This document shows, one piece after another, positions 16,982 to 25,333 of a DNA stretch of 64,000 nucleotides. Within the stretch, counting starts at the first letter, position 1. Each line of letters begins with the position of its first letter. The stretch is from Zwartia panacis (GTDB lineage: Bacteria > Pseudomonadota > Gammaproteobacteria > Burkholderiales > Burkholderiaceae_B). Where the stretch lies: positions 186,001-250,000 of the forward strand of contig NZ_JAUHHF010000003.1 in NCBI RefSeq assembly GCF_030410395.1, written 5' to 3'. The notes under the pieces are model-generated. The model was given only the letters and a program-made list of their open reading frames with translations. It was not told the origin of the DNA and did not search any database. Position numbers and translations under genes: made by a program.

Positions 16982-17569
16982 ATGAAAACACGGCTTGAAA
17001 ATATTCTGGGCATTCTGTTCGGGACTATATTTATGACACTTGTTGCGCTCGTCACTGTCGAGACGATCGTAAGAAAGTTATTTAATGTTTCTCTGCAGGG
17101 CGTAGATGAACTAGGAGGCTATGCATTGGCCATCGGGTCAACCATCGCTTTTAGTCTAGCCGTGTTTGGACGCAATCACATCCGTGTGGACGTCTTGCAT
17201 CAACATTATCCAGACTGGCTGAAGGCCTTAATGAATTGGCTTTCAGCCTTCAGTTTGGCAGCATTTGCAGTTTTTTTATGTTGGGTTGCCATTCAAGTTT
17301 TACTCGATTCCGTGACCTACGGCAGTACAGCCCAAACCCCATGGGCCACGCCACTGATTTATCCACAATCTCTTTGGTACGCAGGTTTGGTGACATTTGC
17401 CATCGTTTCAGTTTGCTTTGCTGCGTGGGCAACTTATCTACTCTTGACCGGAAAGCAACAAGAACTCATCCAAGAGTTTCAACCTAAAAGTGCAAAAGAA
17501 GAGCTTAAAGAAGAACTTGATGATTTGGCACAACGTTCAAATCTGGATGAAATCGTGAGCAAGCCATGA
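16982..17569 (+). CDS. TRAP transporter small membrane subunit DctQ, system 2
   Basis: This 195-aa protein has four spans and the family stretch TIVRKLFNVSLQGVDELGGY near residue 28. It carries a charged C-terminal tail (KSAKEELKEELDDLAQ) that is longer than in DctQ of system 1. AAGG sits seven bases before this ATG; the ATG three bases earlier is possible. It overlaps dctM of system 2 by four bases. Confidence 0.88.
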   Translation: MKTRLENILGILFGTIFMTLVALVTVETIVRKLFNVSLQGVDELGGYALAIGSTIAFSLAVFGRNHIRVDVLHQHYPDWLKALMNWLSAFSLAAFAVFLCWVAIQVLLDSVTYGSTAQTPWATPLIYPQSLWYAGLVTFAIVSVCFAAWATYLLLTGKQQELIQEFQPKSAKEELKEELDDLAQRSNLDEIVSKP

Positions 17570-18858
17570 ATCCAACACTGATTACACTCGCTTTTTTAAT
17601 CATGGTATTCATGATGATTGCAGGGATACCCATTGCGGTATCGATGGCACTAGTTGGTATCATTGGCGGCATCGCTGTCTATGGAATGCCATTCATGAAT
17701 TCAATTGCCCCAGTGCTATGGGGTGTCCAAAATGAAAATCTTCTAACCTCAATTCCGCTTTTTGTACTTCTGGGTGAACTCTTATTACGATCAGGAATAG
17801 CTGACCGTATGTATCTCGCTCTTTCAGCATGGTTTGGTCGCCTCCCAGGAGGATTGCTTCATACAAATATTGGCAGTTGCGCACTCTTTGCAGCGACATC
17901 TGGCTCATCCGTCGCCACAGCCGCAACAATTTCAACTGTGGCATTACCTTCACTGATGAAGCGCGGTTATCCTATTAGGCCTTCACTTGGAACAATCGCT
18001 GCAGGCGGCACACTGGGAATTTTAATTCCACCAAGCGTCAATATGATCATATACGGATCATTGACTAACAATTCGATTGGAAAACTTTTCGTCGCAGGCA
18101 TTATTCCCGGTCTTTTATTGACGGGAGCCTTCATGCTTTACATTGCCATCACAAGCATCCTCAGCGGCAATACGCTTCGAGAAGAGAAAGTCAGTTTTAA
18201 AGACAAGCTTATTGTTTCTCAGCACCTCATCGCACCTTTAATCGTTTTTGGTGTGGTGATGGGCAGCTTGTACTTTGGCATTGCGACTGCGACCGAAAGC
18301 GCTGCATTAGGTGTAACAACCGTACTTTTCTTTGTGGTGAAATCAGGCCGATTAAGTTGGCCTCTCTTGCGTGGTTGTTTTATTTCCACTGCCCGCGTTT
18401 CAGGCATGATCCTGCTGATCATCGCTGCTGCGTTCATCTTAAATCTGACCATCAGCTTGACCGGTGTCGCTGAAGTGATGACAAAGTGGGTCACAAGCCT
18501 TGGACTTTCACCTGTAGGATTGATCCTTGGTTTAATTTTGTTTTATCTGATATTGGGAATGTTCATGGATGTGTTGTCCATGATGGTCGCGACGATTCCT
18601 GTCACCTATCCGATTGCGATCGCGCTAGGAATTGATCCAATCTGGTTTGGTATTTTTGTCATCCTGATGTGCGAACTAGGTTTGATCACGCCGCCTGTGG
18701 GCATGAATTTATTTGTTGTTCATGGGATTCGTTCGGATTCAGGCGATATCAGTGATGTGATGTGGGGTGCCCTGCCATACGCCGTGATCATCATCCTGTT
18801 TACTCTTTTCCTGATGGTCTTCCCGGAAATCGTAACGTGGTTACCAGGGAAAATGTAA
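17566..18858 (+). CDS. TRAP transporter large permease DctM, system 2
   Basis: This 430-aa permease has about twelve spans. DctM marks are LLTSIPLFVLLGELLLRSG near residue 57, TLGILIPPSVNMIIYGS near residue 148, and GLITPPVGMNLFVVHGI near the end. It is about as long as DctM of system 1 but clearly divergent from it, so the pair is not a recent duplication. It ends the TRAP block; ptxABCD follows after a 134-base gap with its own promoter signals. Confidence 0.94.
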   Translation: MNPTLITLAFLIMVFMMIAGIPIAVSMALVGIIGGIAVYGMPFMNSIAPVLWGVQNENLLTSIPLFVLLGELLLRSGIADRMYLALSAWFGRLPGGLLHTNIGSCALFAATSGSSVATAATISTVALPSLMKRGYPIRPSLGTIAAGGTLGILIPPSVNMIIYGSLTNNSIGKLFVAGIIPGLLLTGAFMLYIAITSILSGNTLREEKVSFKDKLIVSQHLIAPLIVFGVVMGSLYFGIATATESAALGVTTVLFFVVKSGRLSWPLLRGCFISTARVSGMILLIIAAAFILNLTISLTGVAEVMTKWVTSLGLSPVGLILGLILFYLILGMFMDVLSMMVATIPVTYPIAIALGIDPIWFGIFVILMCELGLITPPVGMNLFVVHGIRSDSGDISDVMWGALPYAVIIILFTLFLMVFPEIVTWLPGKM

Positions 18859-18896
18859 CGAGCTAATTGTTTTGTATTCATAAAAATGAAATATTA

Positions 18897-18930
18897 CCTT
18901 CACAGAATTGTCATTTAACCAAACCATAAT
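18897..18930 (+). promoter_or_regulatory. Pho-box-like element and -10 before ptxA
   Basis: CCTTCAC-AGAA-TTGTCAT (18897-18914) fits the PhoB site layout of two 7-base repeats spaced 4 bases apart. The second repeat matches the consensus CTGTCAT at 6 of 7 positions, and the whole at 13 of 18. Ten bases later comes CATAAT (18925-18930), one base off the -10 consensus. This is the geometry of PhoB-activated promoters, where the box replaces the -35. The first repeat is weak. Confidence 0.5.
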
Positions 18931-18956
18931 TCTCTGGTCTTCCACTTTATTTGTAT

Positions 18957-18981
18957 GTGAGCGCGCGGTCTTCGCGCTCAC
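18957..18981 (+). promoter_or_regulatory. Leader hairpin upstream of ptxA start
   Basis: GTGAGCGCG (18957-18965) and CGCGCTCAC (18973-18981) form a perfect 9-bp stem with a 7-base loop. No T run follows, so it is not an intrinsic terminator. It ends 11 bases before the ptxA ATG, where a ribosome would bind, so it may hold down or tune initiation. It could equally be a DNA operator. Confidence 0.5.
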
Positions 18982-18992
18982 TCAAATCAAAA

Positions 18993-19850
18993 ATGAAACC
19001 AGAGAGTCTTGGTAGCAATCTATACCCCCCCTTATCGGCAACTGCCATTCAAACCCAGGCACTTGAAGTCATTTATCCGAATGGCTACAAGGCCTTGCAC
19101 AGCACCACACTCAAGATTGCCCAAGGTTCCTTTGTCGTACTGCTCGGCACCTCCGGAGCGGGAAAATCGACGTTGCTGCGTTCACTCAATGGCCTAGTTG
19201 AGCCCTCTAGCGGCCATGTTAGCGTCGAGGGACTGGGTGATTTAAAGGATCCAGCCATTCTCAAACGCCATCGCCGACAAACGGGCATGGTGTTTCAGCA
19301 GCACCATCTAATCGGTCGCCTGAATGTGTTGGACAACGTTTTATTGGGTCGTTTAGGCTATCACGCTGGCTGGCGTATGTTCACCCCATGGACGCGAGCC
19401 GAGAAGGAACAAGCGCTGGCGGTGATTGAGCGCGTCGGATTGCTCGACCGTGCACTGACACGCGCAGATCAACTCTCCGGTGGACAACAACAGCGGGTAG
19501 GCATGGCACGTGCCCTGATCCAGCAACCCAAAATCTTGCTCGCCGACGAGCCTGTGGCTAGCCTCGATCCCAACACTTCTGTGCGCTTGCTGCAATCCAT
19601 GCACGATATTTGCAAATCCGATGGTTTAACAGCTGTCGTCAGTTTGCACCAAGTCGATCTCGCCAGACAGTTTGCGGATCGGATTATTGGTCTCAAAGGC
19701 GGCGCGATGGTCTTTGATGGTGCGCCCGAGCTGCTGACCCCTGAACGCGCCGAAGCCCTGTATCAGCACGTCAGCACATCGCCTTCCCCCACTGATGCGA
19801 CCAGTCGCGTCAAACCTTCTTTCCAAGAATTATCACTATCCGGAGTCTGA
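18993..19850 (+). CDS. ptxA: Phosphite/phosphonate ABC importer ATPase
   Basis: This 285-aa ATPase is of the PhnC/PtxA type. Walker A is GTSGAGKSTLL, the signature is LSGGQQQRVGMARAL, and Walker B is ILLADEPVASLDP, which is the PhnC variant. Linkage to a receptor, a permease and a PtxD-type dehydrogenase points to phosphite rather than phosphonate uptake. The ATG of MKPESLG was chosen. An upstream TTG would place the leader hairpin inside the gene, and no clear ribosome site supports either start. It is separated by two bases from ptxB. Confidence 0.88.
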   Translation: MKPESLGSNLYPPLSATAIQTQALEVIYPNGYKALHSTTLKIAQGSFVVLLGTSGAGKSTLLRSLNGLVEPSSGHVSVEGLGDLKDPAILKRHRRQTGMVFQQHHLIGRLNVLDNVLLGRLGYHAGWRMFTPWTRAEKEQALAVIERVGLLDRALTRADQLSGGQQQRVGMARALIQQPKILLADEPVASLDPNTSVRLLQSMHDICKSDGLTAVVSLHQVDLARQFADRIIGLKGGAMVFDGAPELLTPERAEALYQHVSTSPSPTDATSRVKPSFQELSLSGV

Positions 19851-19852
19851 AT

Positions 19853-20722
19853 ATGAGTCGTCGTTCCTTTTTATCCGCAGGTGTTGTGCTGATGTGCATG
19901 ATGGCCAACCAAGCCTACGCCCAAGGTCGCGACCCCTCCACGTTGCGCGTGGCGCTGTTACCCGATGAAAACGCCGCGACTCTGATCCAGAACGCGCAAC
20001 CCCTTAAAGCCTATCTTGAGCGCACTCTCAACAAAAAAATCGAAATCATCGTGACGACTGATTACTCGTCCATGATCGAAGCCATGCGCTTTGGTCGCAT
20101 CGAAGTCGCATACTTTGGTCCTTTCTCCTACGTGTTGGCCAAATCACGCGCCCCCGCGATTGAACCATTTGCCGTTGGTGTCGAGCGTGGCGCCCCGACT
20201 TACAACTCAGTATTAATCGCCAATGCCGCAGGCGACGTCAAAGCGTTGGCGGATATCAAAGGTAAGCCCTTTGCCTTTGGCGACCAGGCATCCACCTCCA
20301 GTCACCTCGCTCCCCGCGCCTATTTGCTCAAGACCGCGCAACTTGATGGTGAAAAAGACTACAAACCTGTATTTTTAGGCACCCACGATGCAGTCGCTCG
20401 TGCGGTCCAAGCTGGGCAAGTACCTGCTGGCGCGCTTTCCAAACCGATTTTGGATTCATTGATCGAAAAAAAAATCATCGATCCTTCGAAAATCGTTCAA
20501 ATTGGGTTGTCTGATCCAATCCCCAACTATCCAATCGTCATGCAAGGCAACCTAACCCCTGCACTCAAAGAATCCGTGCGCGGCGCCTTCCTCGACATGA
20601 AAGATAAAGAAGTGCTCAAATCGTTTCGCGTCGAGGGGTTTGTCGCGACCGACGACAAATCCTACGACGTGTTGCGTGACACAGCGACCGTCCTGAAACT
20701 TGACTTGGGCAAGATGAAGTAA
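19853..20722 (+). CDS. ptxB: Phosphite/phosphonate ABC importer periplasmic receptor
   Basis: This 289-aa receptor of the PhnD/PtxB family has a signal peptide (SFLSAGVVLMCMMANQAYAQ). The family opening LRVALLPDENAATLIQNAQP is followed by VAYFGPFSYVLA and FAFGDQASTSSHLAPRAYLL, the loop that holds the oxyanion in PhnD/PtxB structures. GGAG lies 7 bases before the ATG. Its TAA overlaps the ptxC ATG by one base. Whether it prefers phosphite, hypophosphite or methylphosphonate is not visible. Confidence 0.88.
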   Translation: MSRRSFLSAGVVLMCMMANQAYAQGRDPSTLRVALLPDENAATLIQNAQPLKAYLERTLNKKIEIIVTTDYSSMIEAMRFGRIEVAYFGPFSYVLAKSRAPAIEPFAVGVERGAPTYNSVLIANAAGDVKALADIKGKPFAFGDQASTSSHLAPRAYLLKTAQLDGEKDYKPVFLGTHDAVARAVQAGQVPAGALSKPILDSLIEKKIIDPSKIVQIGLSDPIPNYPIVMQGNLTPALKESVRGAFLDMKDKEVLKSFRVEGFVATDDKSYDVLRDTATVLKLDLGKMK

Positions 20723-21540
20723 TGCAACCCAGCGTCTCTATACTTGCCTCGTCCTATTCGACAATCCTCACTCAGGCGCAAGTCTCCGCACAACGTCAAA
20801 AGCGCATTGTCATCGCAATCCTCGCGCTTTGTGTTGCGGCTTTGTGGATCACTGGTTTTTTTGATCCCGCGCGATTTATCGAGGGCGGTCCCGCTATCGC
20901 TCAACTTGCGTCCGAAATGGTGCCACCGGACTTCACACGCTGGCATCACTGGCTCAAACCATTGCTAGACACACTGGCGATGTCGATTGCCGGTACTGCT
21001 TTGGCAGTCTGCTTGTCCCTGCCCCTGGCACTTCTTGCCGCGCCCAATACGACGCCTTTTCCACTAGTCGCGAGACTCGTGCGGGTCGTGTTGGCAGCCA
21101 TGCGCTCGGTTCCTGAAATCATTTTAGGCATTCTGTTTGTCGCAGCAGTGGGGTTTGGTGCTCTGCCCGGTGTACTGGCTCTGGCACTCCACTCGGTCGG
21201 CATGGTCGGTAAGTTTTACGCAGAGGCCATTGAGCACGTAGATCCCAAGCCTCTCGAGGCCGCACGTGCAGCAGGCGGGAACGGGTTTCAGGTGATTACC
21301 CATGCCGTGTTACCTCAGGTGCTTCCACAGCTGACGGACATCACCATTTACCGGTGGGAGTATCACTTTCGCGCCTCAGCAGTATTGGGGATTGTCGGTG
21401 CGGGAGGCATCGGATTTGAACTGATGGCAGCGCTGAGATTAATCAAATACGACGAAGTCTCCGCGATCCTGCTCACCATTCTTGCCTGCGTGGTGGTAGT
21501 TGATGGCATCGGTGGCGCACTACGCAAAGCCCTCAAATAA
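20722..21540 (+). CDS. ptxC: Phosphite/phosphonate ABC importer permease
   Basis: This 272-aa inner-membrane permease is of the PhnE/PtxC type. It has a cytoplasmic N terminus, a first span near residue 35, and the coupling loop PKPLEAARAAGGNGFQVI followed by AVLPQVLPQLTDI. It completes the importer with PtxA and PtxB, and the one-base overlap with ptxB shows coupling. Confidence 0.9.
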   Translation: MQPSVSILASSYSTILTQAQVSAQRQKRIVIAILALCVAALWITGFFDPARFIEGGPAIAQLASEMVPPDFTRWHHWLKPLLDTLAMSIAGTALAVCLSLPLALLAAPNTTPFPLVARLVRVVLAAMRSVPEIILGILFVAAVGFGALPGVLALALHSVGMVGKFYAEAIEHVDPKPLEAARAAGGNGFQVITHAVLPQVLPQLTDITIYRWEYHFRASAVLGIVGAGGIGFELMAALRLIKYDEVSAILLTILACVVVVDGIGGALRKALK

Positions 21541-21563
21541 CCTCTGCCCTCAAATCTGAAAGC

Positions 21564-22556
21564 ATGTCTGAAAAAATCGTTGTCACGAATCGTATTCACT
21601 CTGAAGTACGCGCACGCCTTGAACAACTTGGCCATGTCGTCGTCAATCCATCCATCGAACCCTGGTCTCAATCCGTTTTATCCGAGCAACTCAAAGACGC
21701 CACGGCCATGATGGGGTTCATGACCGACTGCGTGGATGAAAAACTTTTAAAGCAAGCACCGTCACTCAAAATCGTGGCCTGTGCGCTCAAAGGTTTTGAC
21801 AACTACGATATCCCGGCGTGTACTGCACGAGGAATCTGGGTCAGTATTGTTCCAGACCTGTTAACCGAACCCACTGCCGAGCTTGCTGTTGGTTTGGGAA
21901 TCTCTCTCGGACGTTTTATCCTGCAGGGTGATCACCTGATGCGTACGACCGCCTTTAAGGGTTGGCGTGCCCAATTGTTTGGTCAAGGCTTACACAACTC
22001 AGTTGTCGCGATTCTTGGACTCGGGATGGTCGGTCAAGCGATCGCTCAGCGCCTTTCAGGCTTTGGCTGCAAACATCTCCTCGGGGTTGATCCGCTCAAC
22101 ACCATGGCCGGGGTGATCTCTTGCAACCTTGAAGAAGCCCTCACCACTGCCGACTATGTGTTTGTGGCGATCCCGCTAACAGACAGCTCAATCAATATGC
22201 TCAATCATGAACAACTGGTTTATTGCAAACCAGGTCAACTCATGATCAACGTCGGACGAGGGTCGGTCGTCAATGAACAAGCTGTAGCCGATGCACTTGA
22301 ACAAGGTCGTCTTGCAGGCTATGCAGCCGATGTATTTGCCTGCGAAGACTGGGGTCTGGAAAATCGACCACACCAAATCGAGCCCAGACTGCTTGCACAT
22401 CCTAATACAGTCTTGACGCCACACCTGGGTTCAGCAGTCAGTGCGGTCAGGCTGGCGATTGAGCATCGGGCGGCGGATAACATCATTGCGGCACTAAGAG
22501 GCGAAGTCCCGCCTGACGCGATGAATCAAGACGCTATGTCTGTGAGCGCTGTTTGA
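21564..22556 (+). CDS. ptxD: Phosphite (phosphonate) dehydrogenase
   Basis: This 330-aa D-2-hydroxyacid-dehydrogenase-family enzyme oxidises phosphite to phosphate with NAD+. It keeps the residues known for PtxD at matching places. M53 (GFMTD), K76 (ALKGFDNYD) and W134 have identical numbering. R232 (GRGSVV), E261 (CEDW) and H287 (TPHLGSA) lie five residues before R237, E266 and H292 of the Pseudomonas enzyme. The Rossmann motif is GLGMVG (152-157), and D176 after the second strand favours NAD over NADP. PtxD-specific text includes CTARGIW, VPDLLTEPTAELA and GYAADVF. It is 23 bases after ptxC. The usual ptxE regulator gene is absent next to it. Confidence 0.9.
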   Translation: MSEKIVVTNRIHSEVRARLEQLGHVVVNPSIEPWSQSVLSEQLKDATAMMGFMTDCVDEKLLKQAPSLKIVACALKGFDNYDIPACTARGIWVSIVPDLLTEPTAELAVGLGISLGRFILQGDHLMRTTAFKGWRAQLFGQGLHNSVVAILGLGMVGQAIAQRLSGFGCKHLLGVDPLNTMAGVISCNLEEALTTADYVFVAIPLTDSSINMLNHEQLVYCKPGQLMINVGRGSVVNEQAVADALEQGRLAGYAADVFACEDWGLENRPHQIEPRLLAHPNTVLTPHLGSAVSAVRLAIEHRAADNIIAALRGEVPPDAMNQDAMSVSAV

Positions 22557-22581
22557 AATTACGCTATAAAAAGCCGAGACT

Positions 22582-23304
22582 TTAGATCAACCCGCCATTA
22601 GGCTGAATGATCTGACCATGAATCCATGAGGCCCGACTCGAGGCCAGATAAGCCACGACATCACCCACCTCGTGCGGCAGACCGATGCGGTTGAAGGGAC
22701 TCGCGGCGGCCGCGCGTTGTTTGGCTTCGTCGGTCTTGCCTGAATGAAAGAGGTCAGTATCCACCGCGCCCGGCGCGACGGCATTGACGCGCACACCGCG
22801 CACAGCCAACTCCTTGGCCATCGAGCGCAATAGCCCCTCGACCGCCGCTTTGGTCGCCGTATAGGCACCACCGCCCGGCACGGCATTGCGCACCATCGAC
22901 GTTGTGATCCCGATGATCGTGCCACCATCCTGCACTTCGCGAGCCGCCTCTGTCAGCACGTTGAACGCACCAAACACGTTGACTTCCATCAGCTCGCGGA
23001 AATTGTCATGACTGAACTGGCCGATGGGTAAATAGGGTTTGTTGATACCTGCGTTGGCCACGACGACCTGAGGACGCGTACCGAAATCCTTGGCTGCATG
23101 TTCAAAGACTTGTTTCACAGCAGCAGGGTCACGTACATCCGCCGCATAGGCTTTAATCTGACCCACTTTTTCGAGCGCCCTAGCCTCGTCGGGCTTGGTT
23201 ACATAGGTGAACGCCACGCGAAAACCATCACGTGCGAGTGCATCCACACACGCTGCACCAATGCCACGTGAACCGCCAAAAACAATGGCTAGGGGTTGAG
23301 TCAT
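22582..23304 (-). CDS. SDR-family oxidoreductase (FabG-like)
   Basis: This 240-aa short-chain dehydrogenase has the cofactor loop GGSRGIGAA near residue 10, NAG (VVANAGI), the Ser of GITTSMV, and YTATK as the Tyr-Lys pair near residue 157. The ATG directly follows the TAA of dppF-like (TAAATG), so it is the last gene of the dipeptide-transport operon. A role in reducing or oxidising a product of the imported solute is likely but undefined. Classical 3-oxoacyl-ACP reductase activity is an alternative. Confidence 0.85.
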   Translation of the reverse strand: MTQPLAIVFGGSRGIGAACVDALARDGFRVAFTYVTKPDEARALEKVGQIKAYAADVRDPAAVKQVFEHAAKDFGTRPQVVVANAGINKPYLPIGQFSHDNFRELMEVNVFGAFNVLTEAAREVQDGGTIIGITTSMVRNAVPGGGAYTATKAAVEGLLRSMAKELAVRGVRVNAVAPGAVDTDLFHSGKTDEAKQRAAAASPFNRIGLPHEVGDVVAYLASSRASWIHGQIIQPNGGLI

Positions 23305-24318
23305 TTAAACCTCACGCAAGTGGCACGCCACCATGCGTCCGGAGGGCAAAATAGTTTGCTTGGGCTCTTTAGTTTTACAGATATCGATCGCCTCGGGGCA
23401 GCGCGTATGAAAATGGCAACCGCTTGGACGCTTGACGGGGCTTGGCACATCGCCTTGCAATACGATGCGAGTCGTCTTTTTTTCCGGATCGGGCACGGGA
23501 ACGGCAGACAGTAGCGCCGAAGTATATGGGTGCTTGGGATCAGAAAACAACTCAGTACGATCCGCGAGTTCAACGATTCGTCCAAGATACATCACGGCCA
23601 CGCGATGCGTCATGTGCTCGACAATCGCCAAGTCATGACTGATAAACAGTAAGGCCAGCCCTAATTCTTTTTGCAGATCCTGTAACAAGTTCACGATCTG
23701 GGCTTTAACAGATACGTCGAGCGCGGAAACAGCCTCATCGCAAATAATGAGCTCGGGCTCGGCGGCCAGTGCGCGGGCGATACAGATACGCTGGCGCTGA
23801 CCACCTGAAAACTCATGCGGCCAACGCTCGCCAGCATCCTTGGGCAGACGAACCTTGTCGAGCAAGTACACAACGCGCTCTTTGATTTTCGCTTCGTCAC
23901 TCTCGAGACCAAAGTTGCGAATCGGCTCGGCAATGATGTCATGCACGCGCATGCGTGGATTCAGACTCGAAAACGGATCCTGGAAAATCACCTGGATACG
24001 CTTGCGAAGCGGACGCAGGGCACCGGCCGACAGATTGTCGATACGCGTGCCGTCGAGGATCACCTCTCCTGAGGTCAGTTCGAACAAACGCAAGATCGAA
24101 CGACCCACGGTGGACTTACCACAACCAGACTCGCCCACCAGCGCCAGGGTCTCGCCTTTTTTAACGGAAAACGACACACCGTCCACAGCGTGAACATGGC
24201 CCGTCACCTTGCTGAACAGACCGGTTTTAATCGGAAAGAATTTTTGAATCTGACGGACTTCGAGTAATGGCACTGCAGCGGACGTAGACATTCGGTTAAC
24301 CTGATTCGATTGAGTCAT
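23305..24318 (-). CDS. Dipeptide-type ABC importer ATPase (DppF-like)
   Basis: This 337-aa ATPase has Walker A GESGCGKSTVGRSIL, signature FSGGQRQRICIARAL, and Walker B LIICDEAVSALDVS. The DppF/OppF C-terminal domain carries the cysteine motif typical of an iron-sulfur site (SGCHFHTRCPEAIDICK). The ATG lies downstream of a weaker TTG. It is the second ATPase of the set. Confidence 0.92.
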   Translation of the reverse strand: MTQSNQVNRMSTSAAVPLLEVRQIQKFFPIKTGLFSKVTGHVHAVDGVSFSVKKGETLALVGESGCGKSTVGRSILRLFELTSGEVILDGTRIDNLSAGALRPLRKRIQVIFQDPFSSLNPRMRVHDIIAEPIRNFGLESDEAKIKERVVYLLDKVRLPKDAGERWPHEFSGGQRQRICIARALAAEPELIICDEAVSALDVSVKAQIVNLLQDLQKELGLALLFISHDLAIVEHMTHRVAVMYLGRIVELADRTELFSDPKHPYTSALLSAVPVPDPEKKTTRIVLQGDVPSPVKRPSGCHFHTRCPEAIDICKTKEPKQTILPSGRMVACHLREV

Positions 24319-24327
24319 GAGCAAAAG

Positions 24328-25320
24328 TTAGTCATTGGCGAAAGCCACTTCGCCTGCGAAATGGCACGCGACTTGATGACCACCTTCTCTGATTTGCATG
24401 GCGGGCGCGATATCATGACAAGGTCCTTTTGCCAGAGGACACCGCGAAGCGAACACGCAGCCTTGAATCTTGTTTTTCAAACTCGGCACAAGTCCTGGGA
24501 TCTCTCTCAAACGCGTCGAGTGACCCTCGAGCGATGCACCCAGCTTAGGGACCGCGCCCAGCAAGCCCTGAGTATAGGGATGCAAGGGGTTGGCGAACAA
24601 TTCTTTGACAGGCGCTTCTTCGACCTTGCGTCCGGCATACATCACCATGACGCGCTCGGCGACTTCGGCCACTACGCCCAAATCGTGTGTGATCAAGACA
24701 ATCGCCGCGCCAATCTTGTTTTTAAGATCGGCCATCAAATCCAGAATCTGCGCCTGAATCGTCACATCCAGTGCGGTGGTCGGCTCATCCGCGATCAAGA
24801 GCTTGGGATTGCAAGCAAGGGCGAGCGCAATCATCACGCGTTGACGCATACCGCCCGACAACTGATGCGGATACTCATCCAGACGACGCTCAGGCTCAGC
24901 GATGCCAACAAGATTCATCAGCTCAAGCGCACGCGCATTGGCTTGCTCGTCGCTCACCTTCTGGTGCAAACGCAGAGTCTCGCATAACTGGCGCCTGATC
25001 TTCAACACGGGATTCAGGCTGGTCATCGGCTCCTGAAAGATCATCGAAATCGCATCGCCACGGATGGCGCGCATTTCTTTGTCCGACATTTTGAGGAGGT
25101 CTTTACCCAAAAACTTGATCGAACCGGCAATCTTTCCGGGAGGCTCAGGAATCAAACGCAAAATCGACATCGCAGTCACAGACTTGCCGCAACCGGACTC
25201 ACCCACGATGGCAAGTGTCTCACCCTCGTTCACGACAAAACTCACGCCATCAACCGCACGGTTGATACCGTCAGGGGTACGGAAATGCGTCTGCAGGTTT
25301 TCAACTTCTAATAAGGCCAA
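24328..25320 (-). CDS. Dipeptide-type ABC importer ATPase (DppD-like), TTG start
   Basis: This 330-aa ATPase has Walker A GESGCGKSVTAMSIL, signature LSGGMRQRVMIALAL and Walker B LLIADEPTTALDV. The C-terminal cysteine motif GCVFASRCPLAKGPC is also present. I chose the TTG at 25320 because GGAG is placed 7 bases before it. An upstream GTG would overlap the permease gene by 50 bases. Confidence 0.88.
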   Translation of the reverse strand: MALLEVENLQTHFRTPDGINRAVDGVSFVVNEGETLAIVGESGCGKSVTAMSILRLIPEPPGKIAGSIKFLGKDLLKMSDKEMRAIRGDAISMIFQEPMTSLNPVLKIRRQLCETLRLHQKVSDEQANARALELMNLVGIAEPERRLDEYPHQLSGGMRQRVMIALALACNPKLLIADEPTTALDVTIQAQILDLMADLKNKIGAAIVLITHDLGVVAEVAERVMVMYAGRKVEEAPVKELFANPLHPYTQGLLGAVPKLGASLEGHSTRLREIPGLVPSLKNKIQGCVFASRCPLAKGPCHDIAPAMQIREGGHQVACHFAGEVAFAND

Positions 25321-25333
25321 GAGAGTTCTCCAA

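Noticed and set aside
24310-24987. Plus-strand 225-codon frame
   Set aside because: Antisense to the DppD-like ATPase gene; composition is a mirror of that gene and no domain is recognisable.
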